Shown here: positions 25,111 through 34,616 of the stretch, piece by piece
Layout of the letters: the number at the start of each line of letters is the position of its first letter
How positions within the stretch are numbered: the first letter of the stretch is position 1
Assembly (NCBI GenBank): GCA_014549065.1
Contig: JACDOX010000223.1
Span: 1,034,722 to 1,098,721, forward strand
Direction: 5' to 3'
DNA: 64,000 nt
Source: Cardinalis cardinalis
Taxonomy: Eukaryota; Chordata; Aves; Passeriformes; Cardinalidae
Notes under the pieces: generated by a model
Told to the model about the DNA's origin: nothing
Seen by the model: only the letters and a program-made list of their open reading frames with translations
Databases searched by the model: none
Program-made: the position numbers and the translations under genes

Positions 25111-25838
25111 TATCACAGAATCATAGAACCATAGAATGATTTGGGTTGAATGGAACCTTCAGAGATCCAATACCACTCTGCCAATGGGAGGGTCTCTTCT
25201 ACCACATCTGCTAACTCAAAGTCTCGTCTTTCTCTATCTTTCTTATTACCCCCTTTATATATTGAAANGTTTCCCTGGAACTTTTTCTTCTCCAGACTGA
25301 GCAACTCCTTTCAGCTCTTTTTTTTTTTCTTCCACAGGAGAGGTGTTCCATCCTCCCACTGATAATTTTCATACCCTCTTCTGGACCTGCTCCCACAGAT
25401 CCACGTCTTTCTTGTATTGAGGATTCCAGAAGTGGGTGCAGTACTCAAGTGGGGTCTTATGAGACCAGAGCAGAGGGGCAGAACCACTCCCTCAACCTGC
25501 TGGCCATGCTGCTTTTGATGCAGACAAAGACACGGTTGGCTTTCTGGCCTGCAAGTGCACATTGCTGGGTCACATCCTAGTTTTCATCTACCAGTATCTA
25601 TCCTCAAATCCTTCTTCACAGGCCTGCTCTCAATCCCTTCATTTTTCAGTCTGTGTTGATATTGGGGAATGCCCACACTAAGTTGTAGGACTTGACCTTG
25701 TTGAACTTCATGAGGGTCACAGAGATGCACTGCTCAAGTCTGTTAGGGTACCTCTGGATGAGATCCCTTCCCTTCTGCATCAACTGCAGCACTCAGCTTG
25801 GTGTCATCTGCAAAATTGGTGAGTGAGAATCCCACTGT
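25111..25838 (-). mobile_element. Second CR1 LINE fragment, longer
   Basis: A new CR1 3' end begins at 25113 (TCACAGAATCATAGAACCAT), in minus orientation, and extends about 730 bp upstream into the end of ORF2. The landmarks are the block around 25440 resembling 'GTGCAGTACTCAAGTGGGGT' and the 'CTGCTGGCCATGCTGCTTTTGATG' region near 25496-25520. Part of the 3' UTR between about 25175 and 25215 is shortened. An A/T run at about 25319-25328 lies inside it. The reading frame is broken throughout. Confidence 0.9.
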
Positions 25839-25843
25839 ATATA

Positions 25844-26125
25844 AACCAGACTCTTCTCAGTGGTATTCATTGGAAGGACAACAGGCAATGGGCATAAACT
25901 GAAATTCAGGAAAGACCATTTAAACACAAGAAAAAAATCCCTCATTGCTATGGTGAGGTCAAACACTGGATAAGGTTGCACAGAGAGGCTATGGAGTTTC
26001 CATCCTTGGAGGTGTTCAGAAATGACCAGACAAGGTATTAAGGAACTTGCTTTAGCCAACCATGCCTTGAACCAGGGGGGATGGGGGTTGGGCACATGGC
26101 CTCAAGAGATCCCTTCCATGACATC
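25844..26125 (+). mobile_element. CR1 LINE fragment, plus orientation
   Basis: The strand of the CR1 switches here. From 25844 the plus strand reads the CR1 block CAGACTCTTCTCAGTGGT, then AGGCAATGGGCA near 25882, GGTTGCACAGAGAGGCTATGG near 25974-25994 and the terminal GAGATCCCTTCCATGAC near 26106. Both this copy and the preceding minus-strand copy carry their own 3' part, so it is a separate insertion rather than the inverted 5' part of one LINE made by twin priming. Confidence 0.88.
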
Positions 26126-28549
26126 CAAGAAACAGCCTTACACAAAGCAAGAACTGGCTCCTAGTCTGGTATGGCAAAGCTCAGAAACAGACACAAGAGT
26201 GAATTCCATTCACTTACACAATCCTCAAAGCTGCTACATTTTGTAGCATGATTTTATGATTTTGTAGTATCAGATAGTTTTAGATGCTCTTAATCTTCCT
26301 GTCTTTCTTTTTCCAACCTACATTGGTAATTGTTTCCTGGAACATAAGATGTCTGATCAAAAACATTTCAATGAGTTTGAAACTGAAGTAACACATTTGT
26401 AGCTGTTTNAATGCTAATATTTTCAATCCACAGATTTTTTTCAAAAACATTTTGTAGACTTTTTAAACCTTTCCCATTATCTTCCAATTGTCTCTTTTTC
26501 ATCTGGTCAATAAATATGGAGTTAGAATCTTCCTAATTTCCGCCCTAAATTACACTCTTAAGAGAAAAATGTAGTCTTTTATCTTGAATACAGTGTATTT
26601 TCTAGGTTTACTATAACTCCATATAGAAATTGTTTTCCTATAGGCCTTCCACAGGAAGAAATTCTTTGAGGCACATTTTTCAAAGGCAAAACCAGCAGGT
26701 ATGAAATAAATCATCAAGAAAAAATATTGTCCATTGGTCCCACATTCCAGCAGTGCCTTTGGAAATTTCCTTGCATACACCTGCATGAGACCTGCAAACG
26801 AACATTAGAATAACAGACAGAGATTAATTTCTAATGTCTATGCATCATTCTTGATGGCTGAACAAAAAATTAAGCACACAGGAAATCAGCACTTCATGAA
26901 CAGCAGCTGCCCTAAGCAAAGGGAACATAAGCACAACCAATAGCCAGTTATTTTGGGGCTAAGATAACTGACATTAGAATGAGATGTTCAGAGGGTGAAA
27001 ATTCTGGTGCTTAGTACTGTATTTGAGTCTCTTCTTTGGCAGAATAATGAATCTGTTCCTTTTCTTGCCATAATTTCTTAGAATTAGATAATATGTTACC
27101 TGCAATAAAAAATTTCTGACTGTTACAGACAAACTGTCTATACTACTCTGAAAAATCTAGCATTTAGCACTTGGTTCAGAACTGTGTATGTTTGCAAAAA
27201 CACATTTTCACTATGGAAAAAAAAATCTTCCCAATGCGTGGAAATACATTACAATGTCTGTTTTAACATGAGCTCTCCTATGTATTTGTTGAAGAAATCC
27301 TACTAAAGATAATATAAACAATCCTAGACATTATCATATTAAAATTATATTTAAAGATAAACTTTTGAACACTGGCAGAACATCAAAAGACTTTCTCCTG
27401 TGCTTCCTTCACAGAACAACAAGCATTAATTTCTTTTAAAATCTGTATTATTTCTACAACTATGATTAATGAAAAAAAATCCCACTGAACAGAACATGGA
27501 TTAGACACATTAACCCTTCAGTGTATGAGCAGAACACAATTTCTACACATATGCAGGAGACTTCTTTTTCTGAGTCAATCTAGAAAAAAAAAGAGAACTC
27601 TGCATAAAATCACTTTCTTTTCTAGTGAATCTTGTTTTTCCTATCGGCAACTTTCAACAGTTACTCAAAATCCTCTTTTGACTGTTTTATTGCAGGGACT
27701 TCTTAGCAGCTTTATATGGAGTAGAGTTTGTTTTTAATAGGGATGTTAAGGATTTGGATGTCAAAAAGATTTTGGGAAAGTAACATTTCATTTCCCCCTA
27801 GTTAATGTCCAGTTGAAGCTACTCTGGGAACTAACTCTACTATTTTGAACTTGTGAGAGTAGCTTTTGTTTTAACAAACTTGTATTGCAACATTCTGCAG
27901 TGGTAGAGATAAGTTACTGTTCTCTTTATGTCTAAACAATATTAATTTTAAAAATATTTATGATTTTCAAATTTTCTTAGTTTTCATATCCATTATTATG
28001 ATGAACCATGGAAACATTGAACATGAAAAAAACCTATTGGATTAGCATTTCCACTGATGAAAAATCAGATAGGCTACATTACATGATCAAGTATTGCTGA
28101 AAATCAGAAGACCTGTAGAGGAAAATGCTTCTGACAACCATACCCAATATACTTGGTATATTCACTTATAGCCATTACTTTATAGAATCTTTTCCTCTCA
28201 TTCTTGGCTAAATTTGTGTGGTTAGAATAAAATGGGGGGGGGGGGGGGGGAAATACACCTAAATTTAGGGTGAATGGGCAATGTACAGAGTAAATACACT
28301 CTCTCTTTTTAATCCACTTTAATATTTACAGAACCTGAATTAAGAATAGCATTAGACTAAAATCTGGACAAAACTTTGACAAATCTATTCCAAAAGCCTC
28401 CTGTCTGACTTAGTTAGTCAGAAAGTTTTCCTTGACCTTAAGAAAAGAGAAAGAAATCCTTCCTAGGCTTGCTAGCAAAAAGTCTCAGATGGGTTGCTTT
28501 GAAGTTGATAACATGAAAAAAAAACCCTGAGTCTACTTTTAGAAGTTAT
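26126..28549. other. Unique, gene-free sequence with a G homopolymer
   Basis: AT-rich, no exon or transposon recognised. A minus-strand frame at 26786-26550 lies just downstream of an acceptor-like TTCGTTTGCAG (minus strand, near 26800), but its translation has no recognisable family signature and it is not called. The G run at 28234-28250 is listed separately. Confidence 0.45.
28234..28250 (+). repeat. 17-base G homopolymer
   Basis: Seventeen consecutive G bases in otherwise AT-rich DNA. Such a run can fold into a G-quadruplex and is prone to length error in replication and sequencing, so the exact number of G bases should not be trusted. Confidence 0.97.
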
Positions 28550-29251
28550 TGTTGGGTTGTGTTTGTTAAGTTGTTCTGTTCTCCCCCTTGCCTGAGTTGG
28601 TTTACTCTGTTCCCCCTAAGTTAGAAATGGTTCTGCCCTGGTTCTCCCTCCCCTCACAATTAAGTGTCTGTCACCCCAGTCCCCATGGTGACAGATGTAT
28701 CAAGTTACTCCCCTCCTCGGTTGCCCTGGAAACCCCATGTATCCTTCCCTCAGTCCCTCCTCAGCGCTCTGTCAGTCACTCCTTGCCACCACCTTTCCCT
28801 CTAGAACCTTCTGCCTGGGGCTGGGAGTGATTGGTTCAGAGGCTGGGGCCCCTCCTTTAAGTTGTTTCTACTGGTCCTTCCCTTATGTCACTCTTATGTA
28901 CCCCACTCCCACCTTGACTCCCATTGGTTTCTCCTTGTTTCCACCCCCTACCATCCACTCCCTTCATAAGTGCGTGTATTCCTGCCCTCTTTCTCTTCGC
29001 TTCCTTTGGTTCCTGTTCTTCCCCACCCTCAATAAATTGAACTTGCCCAGACCAAAGAGCGCTCTCCTCATTCCTGCAGCAAGTAGCTTATTGGCGGCCA
29101 CANCTCCTACCAAGGCAGCACTGCCACTTCCAAGTGGGGTGCTGACCTTAGGTGCTGTNCCCGACAGCAGCGTCGGGAGAGTGCCCCCTCGAGTGCAAGC
29201 GGTGCTGGCCAGCTTGCCGAGACGTTGCACCAACAACCGCTGACCGCTTCA
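28550..29251 (+). mobile_element. Solo LTR with perfect 6-bp target duplication
   Basis: A 702-bp element starting TGTTGGGTTG and ending CGCTTCA, flanked on both sides by AGTTAT (28544-28549 and 29252-29257). TG...CA ends and a 6-bp duplication are typical of beta-retrovirus-like (ERV2/ERVK) insertions in birds. It is pyrimidine-rich on the plus strand, has AATAAA at 29031-29036, and a CpG-bearing 3' part (about 29060-29240) that would be the R/U5 side. No viral genes are attached, so it is a solo LTR. The 182-codon frame through it has no viral or cellular signature. Confidence 0.88.
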
Positions 29252-29651
29252 AGTTATTTTAAAGGCAGTTATATTTATTTGACCCTTCTGCTTTTCAAAT
29301 TTCACCTTTGAGCTTTTGTCTTGCACACTAATCTCAAAGTAACTAAAAATGGCTTTAATAGATTGATGAGTATATTCTGTCAGCAATAAAATACTATCTG
29401 ATTTTCAAAAACTGAACAAGAACTGAGAAAAGCCTACATGCATAGTCAGCCATATAATATAATGGTGACAAAATTAGGCCCTAAACAGCTAACATAAAGA
29501 ATGGCAGGTAGCCTAAAGTAGATCAAATAAAAAAGGTAAGATGTTTGAGTTACAAATAGTCTTATATTATATGGAACAGTTATGTTTATGAAAAATGAAA
29601 TTAAGGAAAAAAATCTTTAAAAAACATCTCCTACTAAGCAGAAAGAACACT
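29252..29651. other. Unique spacer
   Basis: About 400 bp of AT-rich sequence between a solo LTR and a CR1 fragment. Apart from the LTR's target-site copy at its left edge, nothing was recognised. Confidence 0.55.
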
Positions 29652-29931
29652 GGGAGACACGATGTGAGGAAATGGCATAAAGCTGTGTCAGGGGAAGTTC
29701 AGGTTGGGTATTAGTAAAGAGATTGTCACTGCAAGAGTGGCCAAGCACTGGCACAGGCTCCCCAGTGAGGTGGTCATGGCCCGAAGCTGAAGCTGTCAGT
29801 GAGTGCTCAGCAAGTGTTTGGGCAGCGCTCTGACATGCTGATCAGCTTTGAGGCTGCTTTGTGTGGAGTTGGGGGCTGGACTTGATGATCCTTGTGGGTT
29901 CCTTCCAAATAAAGATATCCAATGATTCTGT
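29652..29931 (+). mobile_element. CR1 LINE fragment, 3' end
   Basis: The plus strand shows a CR1 3' end of the subfamily with AAGCTGTGTCAGGGGAAGTTC (about 29680-29700), the GAGTGGCCAAGCACTGGCACAGGCT-type block near 29735, and GGACTTGATGATCCTTGTGG at 29878-29897. It ends with the short tail GATATCCAATGATTCTG. It is about 280 bp long, 5'-truncated and non-coding. Confidence 0.9.
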
Positions 29932-30660
29932 GGGTTTGGATTTGCTAGACAGGTATTTCAAGTGACATGAGTATAATCCGAATAAAAGTGCTATTTAATG
30001 TATAGGAATTAAGAGAAAAAAAGCACACAAGTCAGATGTTTAACACCATGATGGATATTCATGTTGCAGCTACTTTTCTCTTTTGAGTCTGTTTTCTTCC
30101 TTCTTCCTAACATCCCTCAAAAACCATAAACAGCCAAACATACACTATATTATCCTCACTTCAAGTTATAGAAGTGCATCTGCACATTAACAAAACTACA
30201 TACATTCTGGCCCCTGTCCCAATTCACAGTACCTCTAAAGATTTTACACTTAGCAGTTCTTAAGGCTGAAGATAATGTGAGATCATATCTTGTGAGGAGA
30301 TTTAGTTTCTCTTCTATTTAAGAAATGCACCACTACTCAGGCTTTTTATCTGTTCTTTATCATTAATCCAACAGAAAGACTCCCTATTTATACTAAAGAA
30401 AATATATCAGATTCATAATCAACATGATGTAAGTATTTTGGGAGGATCAACAGAGATAAAACCATTTAGACAGTGCTCAAGAGAGTTTGTCTTAATATCA
30501 TTTTTTTAAAAGGCTGGCAGTATGGGCAGGCAAAAAGACAAGATGCTTTCAAGATTGAAGATAGTAATGCAACGTGGTTACAGTTTAGAGGACATTATGG
30601 ACTTCACAAACACTGGGTGTAAATTTGCTGTTTTAAACTGAAACTTTGTAAAAAACTTAC
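29932..30660. other. Unique sequence left of the CpG island
   Basis: AT-rich, no repeat recognised. If the minus-strand donor at 30660 is real, this is the first intron of a minus-strand transcript that starts in the CpG island. Confidence 0.4.
30655..30660 (-). promoter_or_regulatory. Candidate minus-strand 5' splice site
   Basis: On the minus strand the sequence reads GCAGCCG followed by GTAAGT, an ideal donor hexamer, about 180 bp outside the CpG island. It could end a 5'-untranslated first exon starting in the island. The last roughly 60 nt before it also read, in one frame, as a cysteine-rich stretch (NCCEDILSCNMCKVCECS), but that frame is closed by a stop shortly upstream, so I do not call it coding. 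Confidence 0.35.
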
Positions 30661-30840
30661 CGGCTGCATTCACAGACCTTACACATATTACAGCTCAAAA
30701 TGTCCTCACAGCAGTTAAAAAACTCAGGAAGGCCATCAAGTTAAAACATATTTTATTTTCTGTCATAATGCAACTTTACACCAGAATGTAATTACCTTTT
30801 CACCACCAGTAAACCAAACATTTCAAGTGAACAGTTTACA

Positions 30841-31300
30841 AGGGGTAGCAGCGCAGCACGCACGTGTGCCGAAGGGAGGACGAGCGCAGGGACGCCGCAT
30901 CAACTGGCGCCGGCCCCGTCTGCTGCTGGGGCTGGAAGCGCCGCCCTAGGCCCGACAGCCTCCAAGGGCGCAGACTGAGCCCCTCACGTTTCCCGCCGGG
31001 AACCAGGGCCGAGTTCCCGGCCCATTCCCGCCCATCCTGAGCCTACACGCTTCCCCGGCCCGCACGGAGCACGCTCAGCCCCGCGGCGCCGCTGCCCGCG
31101 CGGGGCCGGGTGCGCGCGGGACCGCAGGGCGGATGNCGGCTCCGGCCGGGAGTGGCCGGGAAGGGCAGAGGGGAAGCGGGAAGGAGCGAGCGGCGGCTGC
31201 GGCGTGCCCGCAGACAGCCCCTGGCAGCGGGCGGAGGCAGCGATGGGTACGTGCCACCCCAGCGCTCCTCGGCTCCCGCTCGCTGCAAACAGGAGCGACC
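30841..31300. promoter_or_regulatory. CpG island, probable promoter
   Basis: An abrupt change from AT-rich DNA to sequence dense in CpG and GC, with CCGCCC-type and GGCGG-type boxes (for example near 31027), a CACGTG E-box at 30861-30866, and no TATA box. This is the standard look of a vertebrate housekeeping-type promoter. The richest part is about 31050-31210. Donor-like sites lead away on both strands (plus 31247, minus 30660), so it may fire in both directions. No repeat similarity is seen, and the open frames inside it are typical products of GC-rich DNA. It is about 23 kb below the end of TPPP coding sequence, so it is unlikely to be the TPPP promoter. Confidence 0.85.
31243..31252 (+). 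promoter_or_regulatory. Candidate start codon and 5' splice site
   Basis: ATGG is followed directly by GTACGT at 31247-31252, a fair donor. If used, the first exon would end one base after an ATG at 31243. Joined to the acceptor at 31893, that ATG frame meets a stop after about two dozen codons, so it may be an upstream ORF or not a start codon at all. Confidence 0.3.
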
Positions 31301-31893
31301 GCAGTTACTGCAATAAGGGAAAATTTAACTGGTGTCACTTTCCCCTGACCAACAATTCATGCATTGATGAACTGACACCGCAGTGGTTCATGTCAGCAGT
31401 CCATTAAACCCAGGTTTGGGGTTTTGGCACCACAGTCCTCTCTGAATATTTAATCGTAAGCACTGTTCTGTGTTTTGCCTACAAATGCAGCAAGCCAAAT
31501 GTGTTCCAAACAGAAGAAAATACAGATAGTGTTTTGTTGGTCAAGAATCAGCAGGAAAAAAAACCCAACCACACCACAAGAACACACTGATTTTTAGCTG
31601 CTGTGTACACCATATGCCAGAATAGTTATAGTTTGCTGATTCATTTAAGTCCCTTGTCACCTTGCATTTCAGGTGGTAGTTTGTTTTGTGTGCTCAAGGG
31701 ATACGAATCTCTACAAAATCAGAATGTGTAAATTCTTAGTCAGATGTACATATATCACATAGAAGTACTAGAAGAGAGAAACATGCTCTTAAATTTGATT
31801 TCTTAATATGGTAAATTAAAAGGCAGTTGATATATGGGGGTGTTTTGTTTTTGTTGTCTTTCCTCATTTCTCTTCTCTTTTCCTCATTTCTAG
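31301..31893. other. Sequence between CpG island and candidate exon
   Basis: Composition falls back to AT-rich within about 50 bp of the island. No repeat or exon recognised; it would be the first intron if the candidate plus-strand splice sites are used. Confidence 0.4.
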
Positions 31894-32130
31894 TGCTGTA
31901 TCTTTCTACTTTGCACCATCTCTGGTGCTTATTATCTCATGCAGTATTACAATTAATTTGGTAATCCAGCAAAAAGTTCTTGCACAATTCTGGTTATATT
32001 GTCTGTTATTCCATGAAAATTTGTTAAATTACTACCAGAGTCAATGCAGAATAAAGAAACAGGAGAACATGCCTGGAAGGAAGGTTGATATGGGAGAAGC
32101 AGGATTTAAGTGTCCAACTGTAGGCTTCAG
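31894..32130 (+). other. Candidate plus-strand exon downstream of CpG island
   Basis: A long pyrimidine-rich tract (about 31853-31890) ending in TTTCTAG precedes 31894, and CAG followed by GTAAAA ends the segment at 32130/32131. Between these sites 237 nt are open in one frame (78 complete codons, starting AVSFYFAPSLVLI), notable in AT-rich DNA, and that frame joins in phase to one frame of the CpG island if spliced at 31246. The translation has a hydrophobic first third and a lysine-containing end, but I do not recognise any family. A non-coding RNA exon or a chance pair of splice-like sites is equally possible. Confidence 0.25.
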
Positions 32131-32300
32131 GTAAAAACCCCTCAGGTTGCCTTACCTTTCTGCTTTAAATATGCCAGAAGACTTGGAATTCCTGCATAGG
32201 AATTTCCATTGGTTCCCAAACTCCTTTCATCTCTTTGCAGGTAGTGGCAGCAGCTGTTATTTGTTTGGCTGAGCTGACCTTACCTTTACCTCTGTTAGTA

Positions 32301-32905
32301 GATCACAGAACCACAGAAGGGTGATGGTTGGGCCTTTAAAGGATGACCTTTAATACTCATCTACTCCAATACCCTGCAAGGACCAGGGACATCTTCAATT
32401 TGACCAGAGCCCTGCCCAAACATGGCCTTGAATGTTCCCAGGGGTGGTACACCTGCCATCTTTCTGGGAAACCTATTCCAGTGTTTCACCACCCTCATCA
32501 TAAAAAATGTCTTGCTTATATGTAGTCTGAATCTACCCTCTTTTAGTTTAAAACTGTGTTTCCATTTCCTATCACAGAATGCCCTGGTAAAAAGTTTGTC
32601 CCCATTTTTCTTATAAGCTCCCTTTAAATACTGAGAGGCTACAAAAAACTTTCCCTGGAGCCTTCTCTTCTCCAGCTGAACAACCTCAACTCTTCGTCTT
32701 TCTTCAGAAGAGAGAGGTTCCACCTCTCTAATTATTTTTGTAGTCTCTCTCTGGAATCACTCCAGCAGGTCCATGTCTTTTCAGTGCTGGGGACCCCAGA
32801 GCAGCACTCCAGATGGGATCTCGCCAGAACAAAGCATCATCTCCCTTTACCTGCTGGCCACACCACTTTTGATGTAGCCCAGGATGCAGCTGACTTTAAG
32901 AGCTA
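32301..32905 (-). mobile_element. CR1 LINE fragment, 3' part
   Basis: In minus orientation, about 600 bp of CR1 3' region. On the plus strand it opens GATCACAGAACCACAGAA and then shows CCAGTGTTTCACCACCCTC at 32479-32497, 'TTTTAGTTTAAAACTGTGTTTCC' landmarks near 32541-32563, a 'CCTTCTCTTCTCCAGCTGAACAACC' block near 32661 and a 'GGACCCCAGAGCAGCACTCCA' block near 32792. It ends about where 'GATGTAGCCCAGGATGCAGC' lies (32872). A 120-codon minus-strand frame crosses it, but this is 3' UTR in complete elements, so it has no coding meaning. Confidence 0.93.
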
Positions 32906-33388
32906 ACTTAATTTAGAGGTGCCACTGACATGCTTCAGTAAATTTTGAATTATTTCTTGAACTTTGAGTAATGTGAAATCCTAAGTGTTTTTCATAATTT
33001 AATGCTTGAAAACTGNAAGTTTTCAAAAATTGTGTAATGCTTTAATATCCCAGGGTACTTGGAAACAGCATTCTCAGATATGGAAACTAAGCTCATTAAG
33101 GCTTATAAATTCTTCAGAAAAGAAAATGCTACATGTGGTGTTAAATCAGGGGAGGGATAAAGGTAATGCCTCATACACAGACTGAGAATAGGAGTTCCCA
33201 GTTTAGAAATACATTCTTTACTTCTTGTATCCTGGCTAGATTTTACTCTGGACGCTTCCTGCACTGTATTAATTTGCTTTACAGCTGTTCCTACAGAAAT
33301 ACAGAATTCAGCAGAGATAGGCCCAAGACCACCACAAAACCCAGGGAATGCTGAATCATCTTTCTCTCTTATAAATTACCTCTACATT

Positions 33389-33413
33389 AAAAAAAAAAAA
33401 ANAAAAAAAAAAA
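33389..33413. repeat. A homopolymer interrupted by N
   Basis: A run of A from 33389 to 33413 with one unresolved base at 33402. It could be a retroposon tail, but no retroposed body is recognisable next to it. Its true length is uncertain. Confidence 0.95.
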
Positions 33414-34113
33414 CTCGTATGACACATCTAAAATGTTCTTTGTGGGCAAAACCCTAATATATTTAGAAACTGAGTTTTTATTGTTCCATAGCTTCTTTCC
33501 TAAGGAAGATCAAACTCAGATTTGTGTACCTGATGTGTGTCTTCCCTGTATATAAGAGTGATTTAATTTGTATAATATGCACCTACTATAAATACTTGTT
33601 TTCAAGGAAAAGCTGGAAGCATAGAGGTTATTTTGTCCTGGAGAGTAGATATGCAGAGTATTGAGCAAGGGCTGATTTCATATTAAGTGGCATTTGAAAG
33701 ATGTAATAGTCCTTTCTAGCATCCTTTTGCAATGTTTACCACATAGTATTACTAGTTCTGCCATTTAAGAAACCACCAAAAAAGCCCCTCAAACAGCGAA
33801 AAGAAATTAAAGTTTCCTATTTTTGTTGAATACCAAATTCTTTACATACTGCAGAATACTTCATCATGCATTTTGTATTAACCCAATTAAGTACTACAAT
33901 GTGCAGAAGATATTTCCTGCCTTTCTTATAAATATGCTGAGGTTATGGGTGTTCCTAGTCATGCCCCCACCTGGCTTGCCCTTTTGCTCTGAAGTAGGTG
34001 ATGCACCATCCTTGCTCCTTTCTCACAGGAGAAAATGATGCCTTTTTGAAATTCTCTGATAATCCTCTGATAGATCTCTCTCATAATGCATTGGTTAGTT
34101 TGGAGATAAGGAT

Positions 34114-34142
34114 GTTGGTTGGTTTGTTGGTTGGTTGGTTGG
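34114..34142. repeat. GGTT microsatellite
   Basis: Seven to eight units of TTGG/GGTT, one of them altered to GGTTTG. Simple tandem repeat with no visible function. Confidence 0.95.
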
Positions 34143-34550
34143 AGTTTTCTTAACAGCTAGAGTTAGGAAAGATTTAACTAATACACACCAAGTCTTGAAA
34201 GCCTATGGAAGACAAGGTTAGAACAGTGTTAGCTGAGCAGAGCAACATTGCAATAGTAACATTTTTGAAATGAAAGATTTTCAGTGCCTAATTCAGTTAC
34301 AACATATCACTGTAAATAAGGTGGTTATTCCTGAGACATGTATCCTAAGAAGTGGGTAGGTTTCATGCTGAGGTGGTAACTGTACTTCTGCATCAGCATC
34401 TAAACCTTATTTTCCTGTAGCTATTCAAAAGGCACTTTGGAATGCATGCATGGATTTAATGTATTTCAAAATGAGCACCTGAAACAAACCAACATTTGGC
34501 AATAGTCTGATTGGATAAGTATTTCAAACTTTTTTCCTTTCACAAAGATT

Positions 34551-34616
34551 ATATTGCACCAGTGGGTGAGCATGCAGAACAACATATTGCACCAGTGGGT
34601 GAGCATGCAGAACAAC
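34551..34616. repeat. Perfect 33-bp tandem duplication
   Basis: The 33-bp unit beginning ATATTGCACCAGTGGG and ending CAGAACAAC occurs twice with no mismatch (34551-34583 and 34584-34616). The first seven bases (ATATTGC) begin a third, abortive copy at 34617. The lack of differences points to recent slippage or an assembly duplication. Confidence 0.97.

Noticed and set aside
28695..29243. 182-codon plus-strand open frame
   Set aside because: Entirely within the solo LTR at 28550-29251. Pyrimidine-rich sequence gives proline/serine/leucine-rich frames; no viral or cellular motif.
30661..30740. Cysteine-rich reading NCCEDILSCNMCKVCECS before the minus-strand donor
   Set aside because: The frame is closed by a stop about 15 codons upstream, no good acceptor lies between, and the nearby ATG is in another frame that stops after 13 codons.
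31043..31407. Several overlapping open frames in the CpG island, both strands
   Set aside because: GC-rich DNA lacks stop codons; the translations are arginine/alanine/glycine/proline-rich with no domain.
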